A stretch of 64,000 bases of DNA from Tretioscincus oriximinensis (GCA_022410635.1 JAJVDF010000454.1:416505-480504); one strand, 5' to 3'; counted from the first letter of the stretch, positions 33,860 through 45,284 are shown. Numbers and translations are program-made. The notes: generated from the letters alone by a model not told the origin.

Positions 33860-34385
33860 GAAGGGTTCTGGTGGAGGTGTCCAAAGCACTGTCTGGTTTA
33901 GTTATATTGAATCAGTTTCAATTATTGCGGTCTGAGGAAGTGGATTTGTTCTTATAGCGAATATCCTCTTCCTGGGAAAAGTGGCTGGAGAAGGTTTTTG
34001 CCAAATGTAGACATGCTTGGATAATATGGATTGTCTAGATCCACTTCAGTCTGGTTGCACTGAAACTGCTCTGGTCACCCTTATGAGGACAAAAACAGGG
34101 GAAATGCAACTCTATTGGTTCTCCTTGATCTCTGAAAGGCATTTGATGCCACTGACCATGGTATCATGGAATTTGGATTAGGACTTGGAGGCCTGTTCTA
34201 CAATGGTTCTTATCCTATTTTAGTGGTAAGCTCCAGAAAGTAGCAATGGGAGATTTTTGTTTGATACTCTGGTGAACGTTCTCAGGGAGTTACCTAGGGT
34301 TCAATCTGCTCTTTATGAAGCTGTTACAACAGCACTGATGAAAATTAGGTCAGTCATTGGTTTTCACCTGCCCCCGTTTTCTGCA
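33860..34385 (+). mobile_element. L2-clade reverse transcriptase relic
   Basis: Plus-strand frames give LDPLQSGCTETALVTL (about 34040), LLDL-stop-KAFDATDHGIM (about 34120-34170, motif A), a FRSYLSGRSQKVAMG-like stretch (34200-34250) and a decayed motif B and approach to YADD (34260-34380). Same clade as 6430-8290 but a separate, older copy. No complete domain. Confidence 0.75.
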
Positions 34386-34609
34386 TGGAGGAAGAGGAGA
34401 TACTTTAGAGGTCAAAGTGTTCCGCAAGCCCAATCCGTATCAATATTTGGCTGCTATAACATGCTCATCTGGATACTATCTTCAGTTGCATTCACACATC
34501 ATTTACGTACTCTGCTATAGCTGGATATTCTGCAATAAAACAGTCTGGACAGTGCTTTTGTTTCAGAATATCCAAATATAATGAAATATGTAACATTTAG
34601 ATGCAATCA

Positions 34610-35094
34610 AAGGCTGCATCCGCATCCACATAGCAGATGAGAGTGGACATCCCTGGGTGGGAGTGACTTCCAAGCAACTCTACCACTTTGGGCCATGCCT
34701 TGCCAGCAATCCTCTCGTGCCAAAGGGCTGATGCTCCATGGTTTTTGATCGCTAAGTAAGTGTGATCCTAGTACAGAACTCCCCAGCCAACTACTTTCAT
34801 TGCTACGTGCAAATGTGCAACACAGAGGATTTCTGCAGCTGCAATGTACAAGCAGGTAAAATCCTGCAAGAGTAAGGAACCAGTAGCCAATCGCATGCAG
34901 GTTGCACAGTGGCTGTTGGGACCCATGTGAGCAGGAGGAGAGCATCCCAGATGTCACTATGGCGGAACTGCACTTCACTCATGGACCTGTCTGACAGCCT
35001 CATACAACAATGGAGGTGAGTGCAGGTGAAATAAATGTAACCAAGAAAAAGTCTTACCCAAAACACATTGCATAACTGCATGTATGCAGGCCTC
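34610..35094 (-). mobile_element. Inverted-repeat-ended dispersed element, copy 1
   Basis: The minus strand aligns with 56361-57141: CACCTCCATTGTTGTATGAG, CGCCATAGTGACATCTGGGA, CTCTCCTCCTGCTCACATGG, GTCACTCCCACCCAGGGAT. Left end GGCTGCATCCGCATCCACAT and right end (complement) AGGCCTGCATACATGCAG are loosely inverse to each other. Probably a non-autonomous DNA transposon; family unknown to me. Confidence 0.55.
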
Positions 35095-35170
35095 CTAAGT
35101 GATGTATCATTTTGTTAGAAAAAGGAGCAAGCATTCAAATGAGGTCAATTTGAGATGCTTCGATAATTAA

Positions 35171-35270
35171 GAGCCAGTTTGGTGTAGTGGTTAAAGTGTT
35201 GGACACCCACCCGGAGACCTTTGGGTATAGGGCGGGATATAAATATAAATTAATTAATTAAATAAATAAA
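35171..35270 (+). mobile_element. SINE B, internally deleted to 100 bp
   Basis: Full head GAGCCAGTTTGGTGTAGTGG..GGACACCCACCCGG runs straight into the tail GAGACCTTTGGGTATAGGGC and ATAAATA repeats. Compared with 14411-14637 the middle 125 or so bases are missing. Confidence 0.85.
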
Positions 35271-35519
35271 GTTTTGTTGTTTTTCACTTGTAGGTCATTT
35301 CTGCTACAACTAATTCTCCATGTTTATATGTTTGTATTCCTACCACATNTACATTTTGGAACTGGCACAGAAATAATATAAACATGGCTATTCGCAAACA
35401 AAATGGAATTCTATCCTTCCATCGCTTGAAATTGTTCCTATCTCTATTTCTGTTAATTTACAAACAAAATAAACAATACCTATAACTTTGATATCCTCAT
35501 AAAATATTTAACAGAGGTG

Positions 35520-35625
35520 TGCCTATACTTATTTACTTATCTATTATTCAAAATTATATCCTTCCCTATCAAGTGACAATGCTCTGGGTGGCTTACATAA
35601 TTTCATTCATTTCATTCATTGAGGT
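35520..35625 (-). mobile_element. L2-like 3-prime tail fragment
   Basis: TTATTTACTTATCTATTATT followed by ATCCTTCCCTATCAAGTGAC and CTCTGGGTGGCTTACA, the inverse of a LINE end of the 6430 type. Confidence 0.5.
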
Positions 35626-35669
35626 CACTTAATTTTTAGAAAATATACATTAAATAAAGAAGTTTTTAA

Positions 35670-35871
35670 ACATGCTGCCTCTGGCATGGAGCAATGGGCA
35701 ATACTCCTGAGATGCCATTTGCAGGGAGTCATGAATAGGTGCATATTTTGCCTTCTTCTGTTCAGACTGCCCAGGCGTATCTGGGTGGGCTTCTATGTGA
35801 GACAGAATTTTGGACTAGATGGGCTCTGACTTGATTCAGTATGGCTCTCCTTATGTTCTTATGTTCTTAAC
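35670..35871 (+). mobile_element. CR1 3-prime end, TTATGTTC tail
   Basis: GCTGCCTCTGGCATGGAGCA, TGAGATGCCATTTGCAGGGA, GACTGCCCAGG, GACTAGATGGGCTCTGACTT, ending in two TTATGTTC octamers. Near-identical layout to 39700-40043. Confidence 0.85.
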
Positions 35872-36704
35872 ATTTCCATAGGGGAGTGAGGGATGGAGCT
35901 ATCAGCCTAGGGACAGATGATTTATTGTTGTTCTTGAGGAATTGGCCTTGTAATCAAAAGTTACATATTTATTATAATGTTCAAATCAGCTCCTCTTCTG
36001 TGTGCACCTCAAATGACCAAAACCAATGCCAGGTGAGGAAAAGATCTGACAGGCATTCACATGGGGGCTTAGGGCAGCACACAAGTCCATCCACCTGCTG
36101 TGTTGATGACCTATTTCTCCACTCATTGGATTAAAAGAACTGAATTTTCCACTCTTTCCAGGAAAACCAGCATGGGATGCAATCACACCATAACTTTAAT
36201 CAGTTTCAAGACACTTCTCTGTCTTCTGAGACAACACAATAAAGCACTTTACTGGTTTTTCTATGAACTTTTCTATGAATCCCTACCCCAGTTGGGATTA
36301 TCTTGTATTTGAATTATCCCAAAAATGAATGCATTTCATCTACAAAACAGGCTCTGAGTTAGAGGAGGCATCTTGTGCTAGTCTGCCTGGCCTGTCTCAT
36401 CTACTCAACTGCTGACTATGATGTGGCTGCACTGCTGTCCCAGGCCCACCTACATCCCCTAACACAAGTGCATGTAAACGGGTCTAAACCACCTTGACTT
36501 CCTGGTCAATCCTAAATCATACTATTGGGTGTGGTTCTTTTCAATGTGCCAATTTAAACTGTCATTGCTCTGATCCAAAGTGGCACAATGTGAACTTAGT
36601 TGCTCATATTTACAGCCACATAAAGTAATAAACAGGATAAAATGATAAGAAGCCCCACAGCAGTGCTGATGCTTTAAAAAGTCAGAAAANAATCTGACAG
36701 TTTC
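35872..36704. other. No recognisable feature
   Basis: No repeat family or exon recognised. Confidence 0.5.
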
Positions 36705-36922
36705 CACAGAGGTAGGCTGACCAGATGACCCCTTTGGGGGAGTTGAAAACCCATTTGGGGTTGCCTCCTGGTTTTTTCTAAGGAAAAAAATTAAAAAAGA
36801 AAAGAAATGCGAAAAAATTTTTTTGAAAAAAAAATCCTCAGAAAAAAATGGGAGGCACCCCAAAAATGTGTTTTCAACCACCACCACCCAAAAAGGGGTC
36901 ATCTGGTCAGCCTAAACACAGG
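36705..36922. mobile_element. Fold-back hAT-like MITE (short form)
   Basis: Element 36713-36914, TAGGCTGACCAGATGACCCC to GGGGTCATCTGGTCAGCCTA; inverted arms of about 90 bp meeting in an A/T-rich centre near 36810. Flanks CACAGAGG (36705-36712) and AACACAGG (36915-36922) agree at 6 of 8 positions. Confidence 0.83.
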
Positions 36923-37536
36923 CCACAATGGGGAAGTGCCAACTTTTAAAAAGCAGCCAGCATTTCCCCTCATTATCTTGAAAGGACTTCAAGTGCCTGA
37001 AAGTCACATTGCTGTTAAAAAAACACCAGTGAAGGAAGAGCATTTACATGTCAAATAGTGGGGCATTTTCTCCAATCATCCAATGAACCTCTTGTCCAGA
37101 ATTGTTATTTGGCCTCTTGTCTAGAATTGTTGTTTGGTGTGAAGAAAGCACAAGAAAGGAAGAAAGAATGATGATTCATGAGTCAACCCATCAGATCTTG
37201 CTGTCTAAACAGGAGGGAGCAGGAAGATCTAGACCTTTTGATTGGCAATTTCTTTAGTGGTTAGAAAACTGAATGTATTTCTCTTCCGATAGTAAACTAT
37301 AAAGTACAGTAATGCATCAAATGCAATGATGAATTTCAACATATGACATCTACAGAATACTAGGTTTGATCACTAATTTGATTGCCCTAACCTGGTCCAT
37401 GTTAAAATGACCATCTAGTTAAAATGACATCTAGTCCACTATAATACCTTATTGTCGAATCCTAACTATAGATAACAGTTTTGATGTCCTATGCTGATAT
37501 ATTTTTTCCCTTCAATGCAAATGAAGTGCATTGCCA
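36923..37536. other. No recognisable feature
   Basis: Contains a short direct duplication around 37088-37135 (CTCTTGTCYAGAATTGTT twice). Otherwise unrecognised. Confidence 0.5.
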
Positions 37537-37701
37537 CAGGGGGTGGTGAGTTCGCCGTTACTGGAAGTCTTCAAACAGAGACTGGATAGTCATCTTTCTG
37601 GGATGGTTTAATGAATCCTGCATCGAGCAGTGGGTTGGACTCGATGACCCTGGAGGTCCCTTCCAACTCTATGATTCTGTGATTCTATGATTCTATGATT
37701 C
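37537..37701 (+). mobile_element. CR1 3-prime end, TATGATTC tail
   Basis: GGTGGTGAGTTCGCCGTTAC, GAAGTCTTCAAACAGAGACT, GGTTGGACTCGATGACCCTG, GGAGGTCCCTTCCAACTCTA and four octamers of the TATGATTC type (37670-37701). This is the classical CR1 terminus; a relatively well kept copy. Confidence 0.92.
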
Positions 37702-38989
37702 AAATAAAGCATTATGCAAACTACTGTAAAGTACTTTATTCCAGAATAAAAGTCTGTGCAGAAAGCATCTTACTAGCTACCAAATGATTTTCTTAACGAT
37801 AATTTGGTAGATAATAACTGACAAGTGTCTATGGACCTTTTCATAATATTCTGTTCCATGGAGGNATCTAGGCCTTACTTCCCTATAGTGGTACCCTATG
37901 AAAGGAAATCAGCATGGATTCTACATTTCTGTGCTTTTATAAAACATCGTACATATGTGAAGTACTCCTTTAAGTAAAAAAAATGGTTTGATGAATATTT
38001 TTCAGCAGTTCAACCACAACCTACTTAACAGATACATGTAATACACTCTTAATAAAATATGAAATGGCTTATTAAAATTTTTGAAATGACTTCTCCATAT
38101 CTGAGAATATTTATGACAGAAATAAAGGAAAACTCTCAAAATCATTATAGTTTAACACTCATCTATATTTGTATGTAAAATAGCAAATGAAGGACACAGA
38201 CTTACTTAGGTTTATATAGCTTCCATTTATTATCCATACATCACTCTGTAATTTAGAAACATGAATCTCTGTAGTTTTCTAGTCATTCAGAGCTAGTCTT
38301 ACTCCTCTATCCATCTTGCCCAATTAAAAGAATTCCAAGTTTGAATAGATCTTAGTTTTATCTTGTAGCCATTTTTTCACTTTCCTAATGATATCAAACT
38401 TATTCTGTCATAATAGGTTATAACTTCAGATCAATTATGATGTCAAATTTAATTCCACTACCTCTGGCTCAAAATGCACTGAGACTTTTTCAGTTTCGGA
38501 GAAGGATGATGGGATCTGTTGGTTCTAGGCTAGCATAGAGATCTTTACCTTGAACAGAAGAAGACCCTAGTCCATTGAGTCTCTTTTTCAAATTTAGTTT
38601 GCAATCTTAACCCTAACTCTAAGGGAACTTTTCATTCNCTTCTACTCACAGCACTCTGCACCAGCCTCAAAGGGTTCAGTGGGTATCTCAGCCTGGAAAT
38701 GAAACAGAAGAATTAGAAGATCATTGTAGATTCAGAAGATTAATCCCATTGAATGCTACCCGGTACTAAGACCTGCACTTAAGGAGGAGGCCATGGTCAC
38801 ATCTAAATTTGGTTTAGCTTCTGCATGCAAGCCACACATAATTTATCTCATGCTATAGAATGCTAGGAAAGGCTGTATTAATGCATTTTCAGGCTAGTAT
38901 TGCTATGCTGCTTTCTTAGCACATCCTGTCCATGTCCTGCAGCAGCAGGAATGGAAGCTTTAATGCAAGCAGTGAGTGACCGACATTAG
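37702..38989. other. No recognisable feature
   Basis: AT-rich, no family recognised, short frames only. Confidence 0.5.
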
Positions 38990-39520
38990 TGCACAAAATT
39001 ACATTGCGAGTTTTTCCAACTTGAAAGATTCCTAGTTAACAAAATACCTCATCAGCTAAGGAAACAATTTATATTTGCATGTTTTGAACTTATTGACTCA
39101 ATTGTGAAATATGGAAGATATCACCAGGTAACTTATAAAGAAAGGCTGTGTGTCTGCTGTGTAGAAATGATTGAAAACCTAAATCATATCCTGCTTAGTT
39201 GTCCCTTGTACTCTTCAATAAGAACAACATGTCTAGGATCTTTATTACAAAGGGTGTCCCATGGGACTGCAGAACTTTAGCTGAATTATCTTCTAATGGG
39301 AGAAAATCCCCAGGTGGCACCCGGGGTTGCCTTGTTTCTTACTAAGTCTGCTTGACTTAGAAAACTATTCATTGAGATGAATAGGATGTTCTGTAAGGGA
39401 AATGGGGGTAAATAACAATATTAATTCTCTTTGTTTTAATCGAGATTTGTGCTATTGTGGTCAAAGGTTTTATCTTTTGTAAATTTGATATGGTCAATTG
39501 ACTAATCATTAAACCATTCA
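38990..39520 (+). mobile_element. LINE ORF2 C-terminal relic, clade undetermined
   Basis: A frame through 39040-39330 gives SIVKYGRYHQVTYKERLCVC, then ENLNHILLSCPLYSSIR: a C-x2-C..H-x3-4-C finger after a short helix region, the usual ending of several non-LTR retrotransposon ORF2 proteins outside L1. Downstream is a T-rich 3-prime UTR (TGTGGTCAAAGGTTTTATCT). A stop follows GTAEL. The clade could be R-type, Vingi-like or other; I cannot decide. Confidence 0.6.
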
Positions 39521-39699
39521 TTTCTTTAAAGCATTTGTCATTGCTTCTTTTTCTGTTGAAAAAGGGGCAGTGGTGGATAAAAGAGCCCTTGGAGCACTTA
39601 AATCACAGGCTCGGAAAGAGCGGGAGGCAGAGCCAACGAATAAAAGAGAGGCAGAGCTGGCAATTGTAAGCCACGATCTATAACTCGACTTCCTGGGTT

Positions 39700-40043
39700 G
39701 TAGGGAAATCTACAGAGAGAAAAAGCATTCTCTCCCTGAAGAGGTAGTAGTAGCTAACAGCTTGGATAGTTTCAAGACAGGACTAGACAGGTTTATGGAC
39801 ACCAAGGGTATAAATGGATACTAGGATGGATGTCTGGATGTTGCCTCTGGGATGGAGCAACAGGCAGGACTCCTGAAATACCATTTGCAGGGAGTCATAA
39901 ACAGGAGCATATTTTGCTTTCCTCTGTTCAGACTGCCCAGGTGCATCTGGTGGGCCTCTGTGTGGGACAGAATGTTGGACTAGATGGGCTGTGGCCTGAT
40001 CCAGTATGGCTCTTCTTATGTTCTTATGTTCTTATGTTCTCCC
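39700..40043 (+). mobile_element. CR1 3-prime end, TTATGTTC tail
   Basis: ORF2 end with LPEEVVVANSLDSFKTGLDR-like reading (39735-39800), 3-prime UTR GATGGATGTCTGGATGTTGC, GGACTAGATGGGCTGTGGCC, and four to five TTATGTTC octamers ending at 40040. The best copy of this subfamily here. Confidence 0.88.
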
Positions 40044-40227
40044 TGATTACAACTCATAAGCTACATGGAGATGTAGTGCTACAAAATGTACCTGTGTGGA
40101 TGTACCCTAAGTCCGTTTTAAGAGTGAGAGAATACATCAGCAAAGAGGAAAACTCAGGGTTTAGGCGTTCTCTAAATCAACACATTATTTAGATAATGTG
40201 GAAAGACAATTGCTATTTATTTTGCTA

Positions 40228-40330
40228 ATATTTTAGTTAGTTAGTTAGTCAGTCAGTCNGTCCGTCGGTCCGTCAGTCCGTCAGTCCGTCGGTCCGTCAG
40301 CCCGTCGGTCCATCCATCGGTCCGTCAGTT
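40228..40330 (+). repeat. Degenerate tetranucleotide array (GTYN)n
   Basis: Starts TTAGTTAGTTAGTTAG, shifts to TCAGTCAG, then GTCC and GTCG units (CCGTCGGTCCGTCAGTCCGT) to 40330. About 25 units with graded change in unit sequence. Confidence 0.92.
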
Positions 40331-40334
40331 AATT

Positions 40335-40640
40335 GCCAATTTATTTCCTGCCTACACTATTGCTCCCAGGCTGTGTATTAAGAGACAAAGAAATAATAAT
40401 TAAAACATACAGATTCTTAAAACATTTAAAAAGATTCATACCCTCCCTCTAACCACCATCACCCATCTCAACCTCACTGGAAGGTCAAAATGCAGAGGGA
40501 GCTAAGAGTATATGAGTGGAGAGGTATAATTTTACCAGACACAGTAAACTATGCAGTGTATGCACCTGGTAAGCCTCCAGAAGGAGACTGTTCCAGAGTG
40601 TGGGCGCCACCATAGAGAAGTATATTTAGCCCTACCCCTC
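40335..40640 (-). mobile_element. L2-like LINE 3-prime UTR
   Basis: Minus-strand order: GGCGCCCACACTCTGGAACA.., then CTCCCTCTGCATTTTGACCT, A/T-rich stretch and an end near TTTCCTGCCTACACTATTGC on plus. The CCAGAGTGTGGGCGCCACCA block is a typical part of L2 3-prime regions in squamates as I know them. Confidence 0.55.
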
Positions 40641-40855
40641 CCTATTCCTGAATTTATCTGGAATGCAGGAAGTTCCTAAGAGACTACTAAAAATTTTACA
40701 GAGCATCTAATCACACTCAAGAGGTAGCATGTTTATGCTTTTTTTTTTGATGCATATGAGAATCCCCCCAAGGTTATATAAAAACCCTATGTCACAGTCT
40801 ATATCAGGGACAATCAAGAGTTCAAATAAAGGTTTGTAACAACCAAGGCCTTATA

Positions 40856-40965
40856 GAGTNATAGAATCATAGAGTTGGAAGANACCTCCAGCGTCAANGG
40901 GTCCAATCCCCTGCTCANTGCAGGATTCATTAAACTATTCCAGACAGATGACTAATATAGGCTAA
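40856..40965 (-). mobile_element. CR1 3-prime end, TATGATTC type
   Basis: ATAGAATCATAGAGTTGGAA followed by GACCTCCAGCGTCA and CAATCCCCTGCTC, the inverse of the terminus at 37537. Four N bases occur within 60 bp. Confidence 0.85.
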
Positions 40966-41510
40966 TAGGTTTGAGTAATCAGGACAATTTGGACAGTTAG
41001 ATTAGAGGAAACCTTACCAAGACAGTCCACTGAATGTGATGACAAGATTATAGCAGTCTTCGCAATTACTGGGAAGATACCAAGTGGCCTTTGTTTATTT
41101 TTTGGTAGACCCCTGTTCTTTGGTAATACTTCCAGTAGGGCAGTAGTGTTTTCAGGCAGGTATTACTTATTCCAAAACCCTCATAGTACGGCTCACACTT
41201 GTTATGGTCAGGCTCTAGGGTTACACTGTTGTGTCAATAGAACATATTTTTATAGGCTACTTGTTCTCTCAATATCTTATAAAGCGCAACACACATTTCC
41301 AGTTTCTTTTTTTATACATCTCCTGTGACCTGAACCAAGTATTAAGGAATCAAATTGCATTTTTTCACCCCCCCTTGAACAATTATAAAACTTGTTCTTA
41401 TAAGAAATTAAGTGTCAGTAATATATGAATAATGAAAATGAAGTTTGTTCCCCTTCTTTTTTAAAATGCATAGGGGGAGGGCAGAAAGAAGGACTTCATT
41501 ATATTCTGCC
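40966..41510. other. No recognisable feature
   Basis: No family or exon recognised. Confidence 0.5.

Positions 41511-41569
<59 letters not shown>
41511..41569 (+). repeat. (AAT)n microsatellite
   Basis: About 19 uninterrupted AAT units, the cause of a poly-Ile frame. Confidence 0.97.
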
Positions 41570-41570
<1 letters not shown>

Positions 41571-43482
41571 GTTGTTTTTATTTTGGAAGAGAGTTAAGCA
41601 TCTAGATACATATTCCTAGAATACATTCATTTCTTTTCTTTCCAAATTGTATAATACAGTACTTTCCTGTCATCAACTTACCCTCCCCATCTCTGCTTTC
41701 CCCTTTTCATTCAAGTATAAGAGAATATGTTCGATGTCCATTCCTTCTGGTTTCTTTTTCCTTGGAGGGTATCCAAGACTCGATACTGACAGATCTTAGT
41801 ATCCAAGAGGGAGTATACTTGCAGGATTAAAGGCAAGACCCTCAATTAGACTATCTCTGATTTCTTTAGATGTTTTTTTCTAATCTTTTAATATGGGATT
41901 AAAGTAAGCTAAGACCATAGGTTGTTTTTATTCCTAACTAAGAGCTTCTCAGCCAGATTTCAAAAACATCAATATCTTTTTTGTCAATACCATTTTCTTT
42001 TCTTCCCTTTTTCCTTTTGCTTCTGCTTTATTTTATTTTATTAATTTGGAGTCATACTCATCTAGACGGTGGTAATGAACTTTTGTCAGCTCTTGTGTGA
42101 CGAAAAGTACAAAATAGCTTTATAAAAAATGGGAAGCGTATACACATTTCTCCATGATCTGCAGGGTACTCCCAGAGAGACTGATTAACTTGTGCTTGTC
42201 ACAGATAAGGGAAGATAATTATGGGGGCTTAACAGAATACGTAGTGGATCTTTGGAGAGAAGATGACTAGATCTAAGACCGTCTCATAGATCAGTTCTAA
42301 TTTTGTAATATTATACATAATGTGGAGGGGGGGGATCAAGCATTACCCCAGAGCCTTTGTAGTGGTGACTTTTCCAATAGAATGACAGCAAATTATTTTC
42401 CCCCCTCAGAATGTAAGAATAGTTCAAACGAGATTATCTTTAATTAGTATAATCTTATGAACCCATTGTGAAAAGTTTATTGCACCCACGCTGGCTCGCT
42501 CTTATTCCTTATTTAGAGAATCATATTATTATATTTCACATTGGAATCCTTAGTGGTGAAAATGAATACATGGCACTTAAAAGTAATATTGTTGTATTTC
42601 TTTACTTAATAAACACTATCTTCTTCTTTAATTCCGAGGCTAATAGCTTTTTTTAATGGATCACAGTATATTAGATAACAATACCTTATAGATTTTCTTT
42701 TCCTTTTGTTTTAAGTAAACATTGTGGGTGCTCCCCTAAGTCATTTATATGCATTAAAAATGGATTTGTTAAGCAATTCTAGTAATATTTTCACTGCATT
42801 TAATAAATACTTGGACAATAATTACAACATTTCATATTCCTAACAGCAGGTTGATTACAGAAAGAGCGGCTGTTGCAAATCAAGAGTAATTCATACCAAG
42901 CTGTCTCATAGGTACCCAATCCCCTCCTGATACCCTATATTAGTTTCTTACTTAACCTGGTGCACTGTTTTGTTAATTGGTATACACTTGTTTGCAAACA
43001 TACACATACTATCCTCACAGACTCTTCATGGCTTGTTGTCCTTTTATTTTAATCTAGTTTTTTTCGCCTTTTTTCTGCTTACCTGGCTAAAAATTAGAAA
43101 ACTGCAAAAATGTGAGCCTATTGCATAACAAAAATAGTATTCTAGGAATACCATTGAAAGAGTTGGCATACTTTTAAAGTTTTTTAAACTATAATCTTCA
43201 TTGTACTATTACATGAGAAAAATAAGAGGGACTTTTTGCAAATAACCTAGTCTGCATCCCCACAAAGAATTTTTATTACGGGGTACATACATTGGGCTTA
43301 ATTTGCCCCATAAGGTCATGCATGTTCAGTCATCCACTCATTAAAAGGCCCGTGGACTCAGATTTTCCAGCCACTGCTGTGTTCAATTCCACAATGGAAA
43401 TTTCTAAAATCCAGAAAGAGATTTCAGGGGGGAGGGGGCAGTCNGTAATATAGGCATGGTAAATCTTATGAGACTTTAGGGC
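41570..43482. other. No gene; possible conserved noncoding stretch 42460-42920
   Basis: 41580-42460 is T-rich and unrecognised. 42460-42920 is AT-rich but not decayed-looking, with CACCCACGCTGGCTCGCTCT, AAGTCATTTATATGCATTAA and CAAATCAAGAGTAATTCATA; TAAT-core words are dense. Conservation is untested. Confidence 0.22.
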
Positions 43483-43620
43483 TAGATGTAATAGTTCATT
43501 GGTTCTTGGCTCACAGAGAATGCTGGAAATTGTAGTAATGGAAGATCAGCAATGATCTATGGGGCCTGTCATGTGACAAGAATGCAAGGTATTGTAATGA
43601 AACAGTGTGGAAAACTAAAA
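43483..43620 (+). repeat. Unclassified dispersed repeat X, copy 1
   Basis: Aligns to 57361-57500: GGCTAGATGTAA, GGCTCACAGAGAATGCTGG, AATTGTAGTAA and CATGTGACAAGAAT recur there with a few changes and small gaps. No termini defined. Confidence 0.6.
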
Positions 43621-43639
43621 ACTGGTGAGGCAGAATCAA

Positions 43640-43975
43640 GAACTTTTTTTCCAGATTTATAAATAATAGAAAAGGAGAAGTATGGTAGCTGCTTACAAAT
43701 ATCTGAAGGGCTATCACAGAGCAGGGGGGGAGCCTTATTTTCACTGATACTTAGAAGGACCAGAAGCAATGGAATGATACTACAAGGGAGTAGATACAGA
43801 GATATCAGAAAAATGTTCTGACAGTAAAGGTGATCAACCAATGGAATAGATTGCCACAGAAGGTGATGAATTCTCCTTCAGTAGAAGTCTTCAAACAATC
43901 TTCCTAGGATAATTTGGTGAATCTTGCATTGAGCAGGGGATTAAATTCTAATTCTATGATTCTTTTATTCAGATT
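43640..43975 (+). mobile_element. CR1 3-prime end, TATGATTC type, old
   Basis: TACAAATATCTGAAGGGCTA, ATAGATTGCCACAGAAGGTG, GAAGTCTTCAAACAATCTTC, GCATTGAGCAGGGGATTAAA and CTATGATTC at the end. Many substitutions. Confidence 0.8.
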
Positions 43976-44049
43976 CCAGGGTGACGACTTTAGTTAAACG
44001 TCTGTACATATAATAAAAGGCATGTGGAAGAGTTCAACATTCCAAGGTA

Positions 44050-44205
44050 TGATGGCCAATGACAGAGTTCAAGCCTTTGGATTGAAAACTGGCTAAAAGA
44101 CCAAAAATAGAGGGAAGTAGTAAATGGACAGTTATCTGGATAGAAATATACGAGAAGTACAGTACCCTAGGGTTCAGTACTGGAACCTATACTGGAAGGG
44201 AAAGG
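44050..44205 (+). mobile_element. CR1 reverse transcriptase fragment
   Basis: Frame gives ENWLKDQK, REVVNGQLSGW, and TVPQGSVLEPIL-like reading: the palm segment before motif B and motif B itself of CR1. It lies downstream of a CR1 terminus in the same orientation, so it belongs to a different copy. Confidence 0.72.
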
Positions 44206-45047
44206 AAGGANGGAAAGGAAGAACAAAGGAAGGAATGGATAAAGAAAGGGTAAGGGAGCTTTCAATCACCTCTACAGTACTTTCCTCTAAAGCTATGTCT
44301 CCATAGCACATAAGGCATCCTAAACCTTCTATGAATATGCTTGGTTCAAGGAGCTAAGTATTCCACACTATCTCATGGGACTGGTACAAGCCTCTAATTT
44401 GGAATAGTTGTACACTAGATTAATCAGTACTACACCTCTACCAATGCTGTCTGTTTTGGATTAAGCAGAGGAGCATCCATGAGCAGAATTTGAGTGGGCA
44501 TAGACATGGCTGCAAGGGGTGTGCATTTTGGAATGTGTTGTCTTTTTCCGTATGCTGCCCAACCTTTTTAATGCAGATGGCACAACTGCAACTAATCCAA
44601 ATCAACCAGATCTGAATTTACTAATAAATGCATAAAACATCCCAATAATGCCTTCGAGGCAATTGGTCTCCACTTGAAGTAATGGAAACTGGCCACACTT
44701 AAGCTACTTGTTTTCATAATGAATCAAAACATAAGTCCCCTTACCTTCCCCTCATCACTCTTTTCTAGCACTTCTGACTTTCACAGAATCAATTTACAAT
44801 TCATATTAGAATTTGTAGTCTGGGTACACATTTTATGAAACTCCCATCCCTTCCCTGCAAGCTTTATGTAGGATAAATCTTTTTATAAAGGAGACACAAT
44901 GTTGCCCCCATTGCCTATCTCCTTAATCCTGCTGGAAATTTTAGAAAATCTACTAAATATTGTTGCCTTTCCATCACCCAGCTGTAATGAGAAGCTCTTT
45001 TTTATAGGATTTAGACATCCAGATTTTTATTTGTAATCTTACAAATT
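44206..45047. other. No gene recognised
   Basis: 44196-44255 is purine-rich (GGAAGG, GGAAAGGAAG units). Remainder unrecognised. Confidence 0.5.
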
Positions 45048-45250
45048 TATTTATTTATTTATATTTGTACCCCGCCCCATACCCAAAGGTCTAGGGGCGG
45101 CAACAACAATAAAAGTGCAAAATTCACATTTTAAAACCGTAACAATCAGTATCTGAAGGTGGAGGGGGAAAAATAGCATTTCTTCAACCAAAGGCCAGAT
45201 TGAAGAGGTGCGTCTTTAAGGACCTTCTAAAAGAATACAAATAAATACAT
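45048..45250 (-). mobile_element. L2-like LINE 3-prime UTR
   Basis: TTATTTATTTATTTATATTT then GTACCCCGCCCCATACCCAA, AGGTCTAGGGGCGG, and AAAGGCCAGATTGAAGAGGT, GTCTTTAAGGACCTTCTAAA: the inverse of 3856-4075. Its terminal block is shared with the SINEs at 14411 and 35171. Confidence 0.72.
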
Positions 45251-45284
45251 TGTGAAGCATAAACAATACATTTTTAGTCATTGA

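Noticed and set aside
40228..40330. Regular array resembling a CRISPR or satellite
   Set aside because: Units are 4 bp with no spacers; it is a simple tetranucleotide repeat.
41511..41569. Poly-Ile frame
   Set aside because: Produced by the (AAT)n microsatellite.
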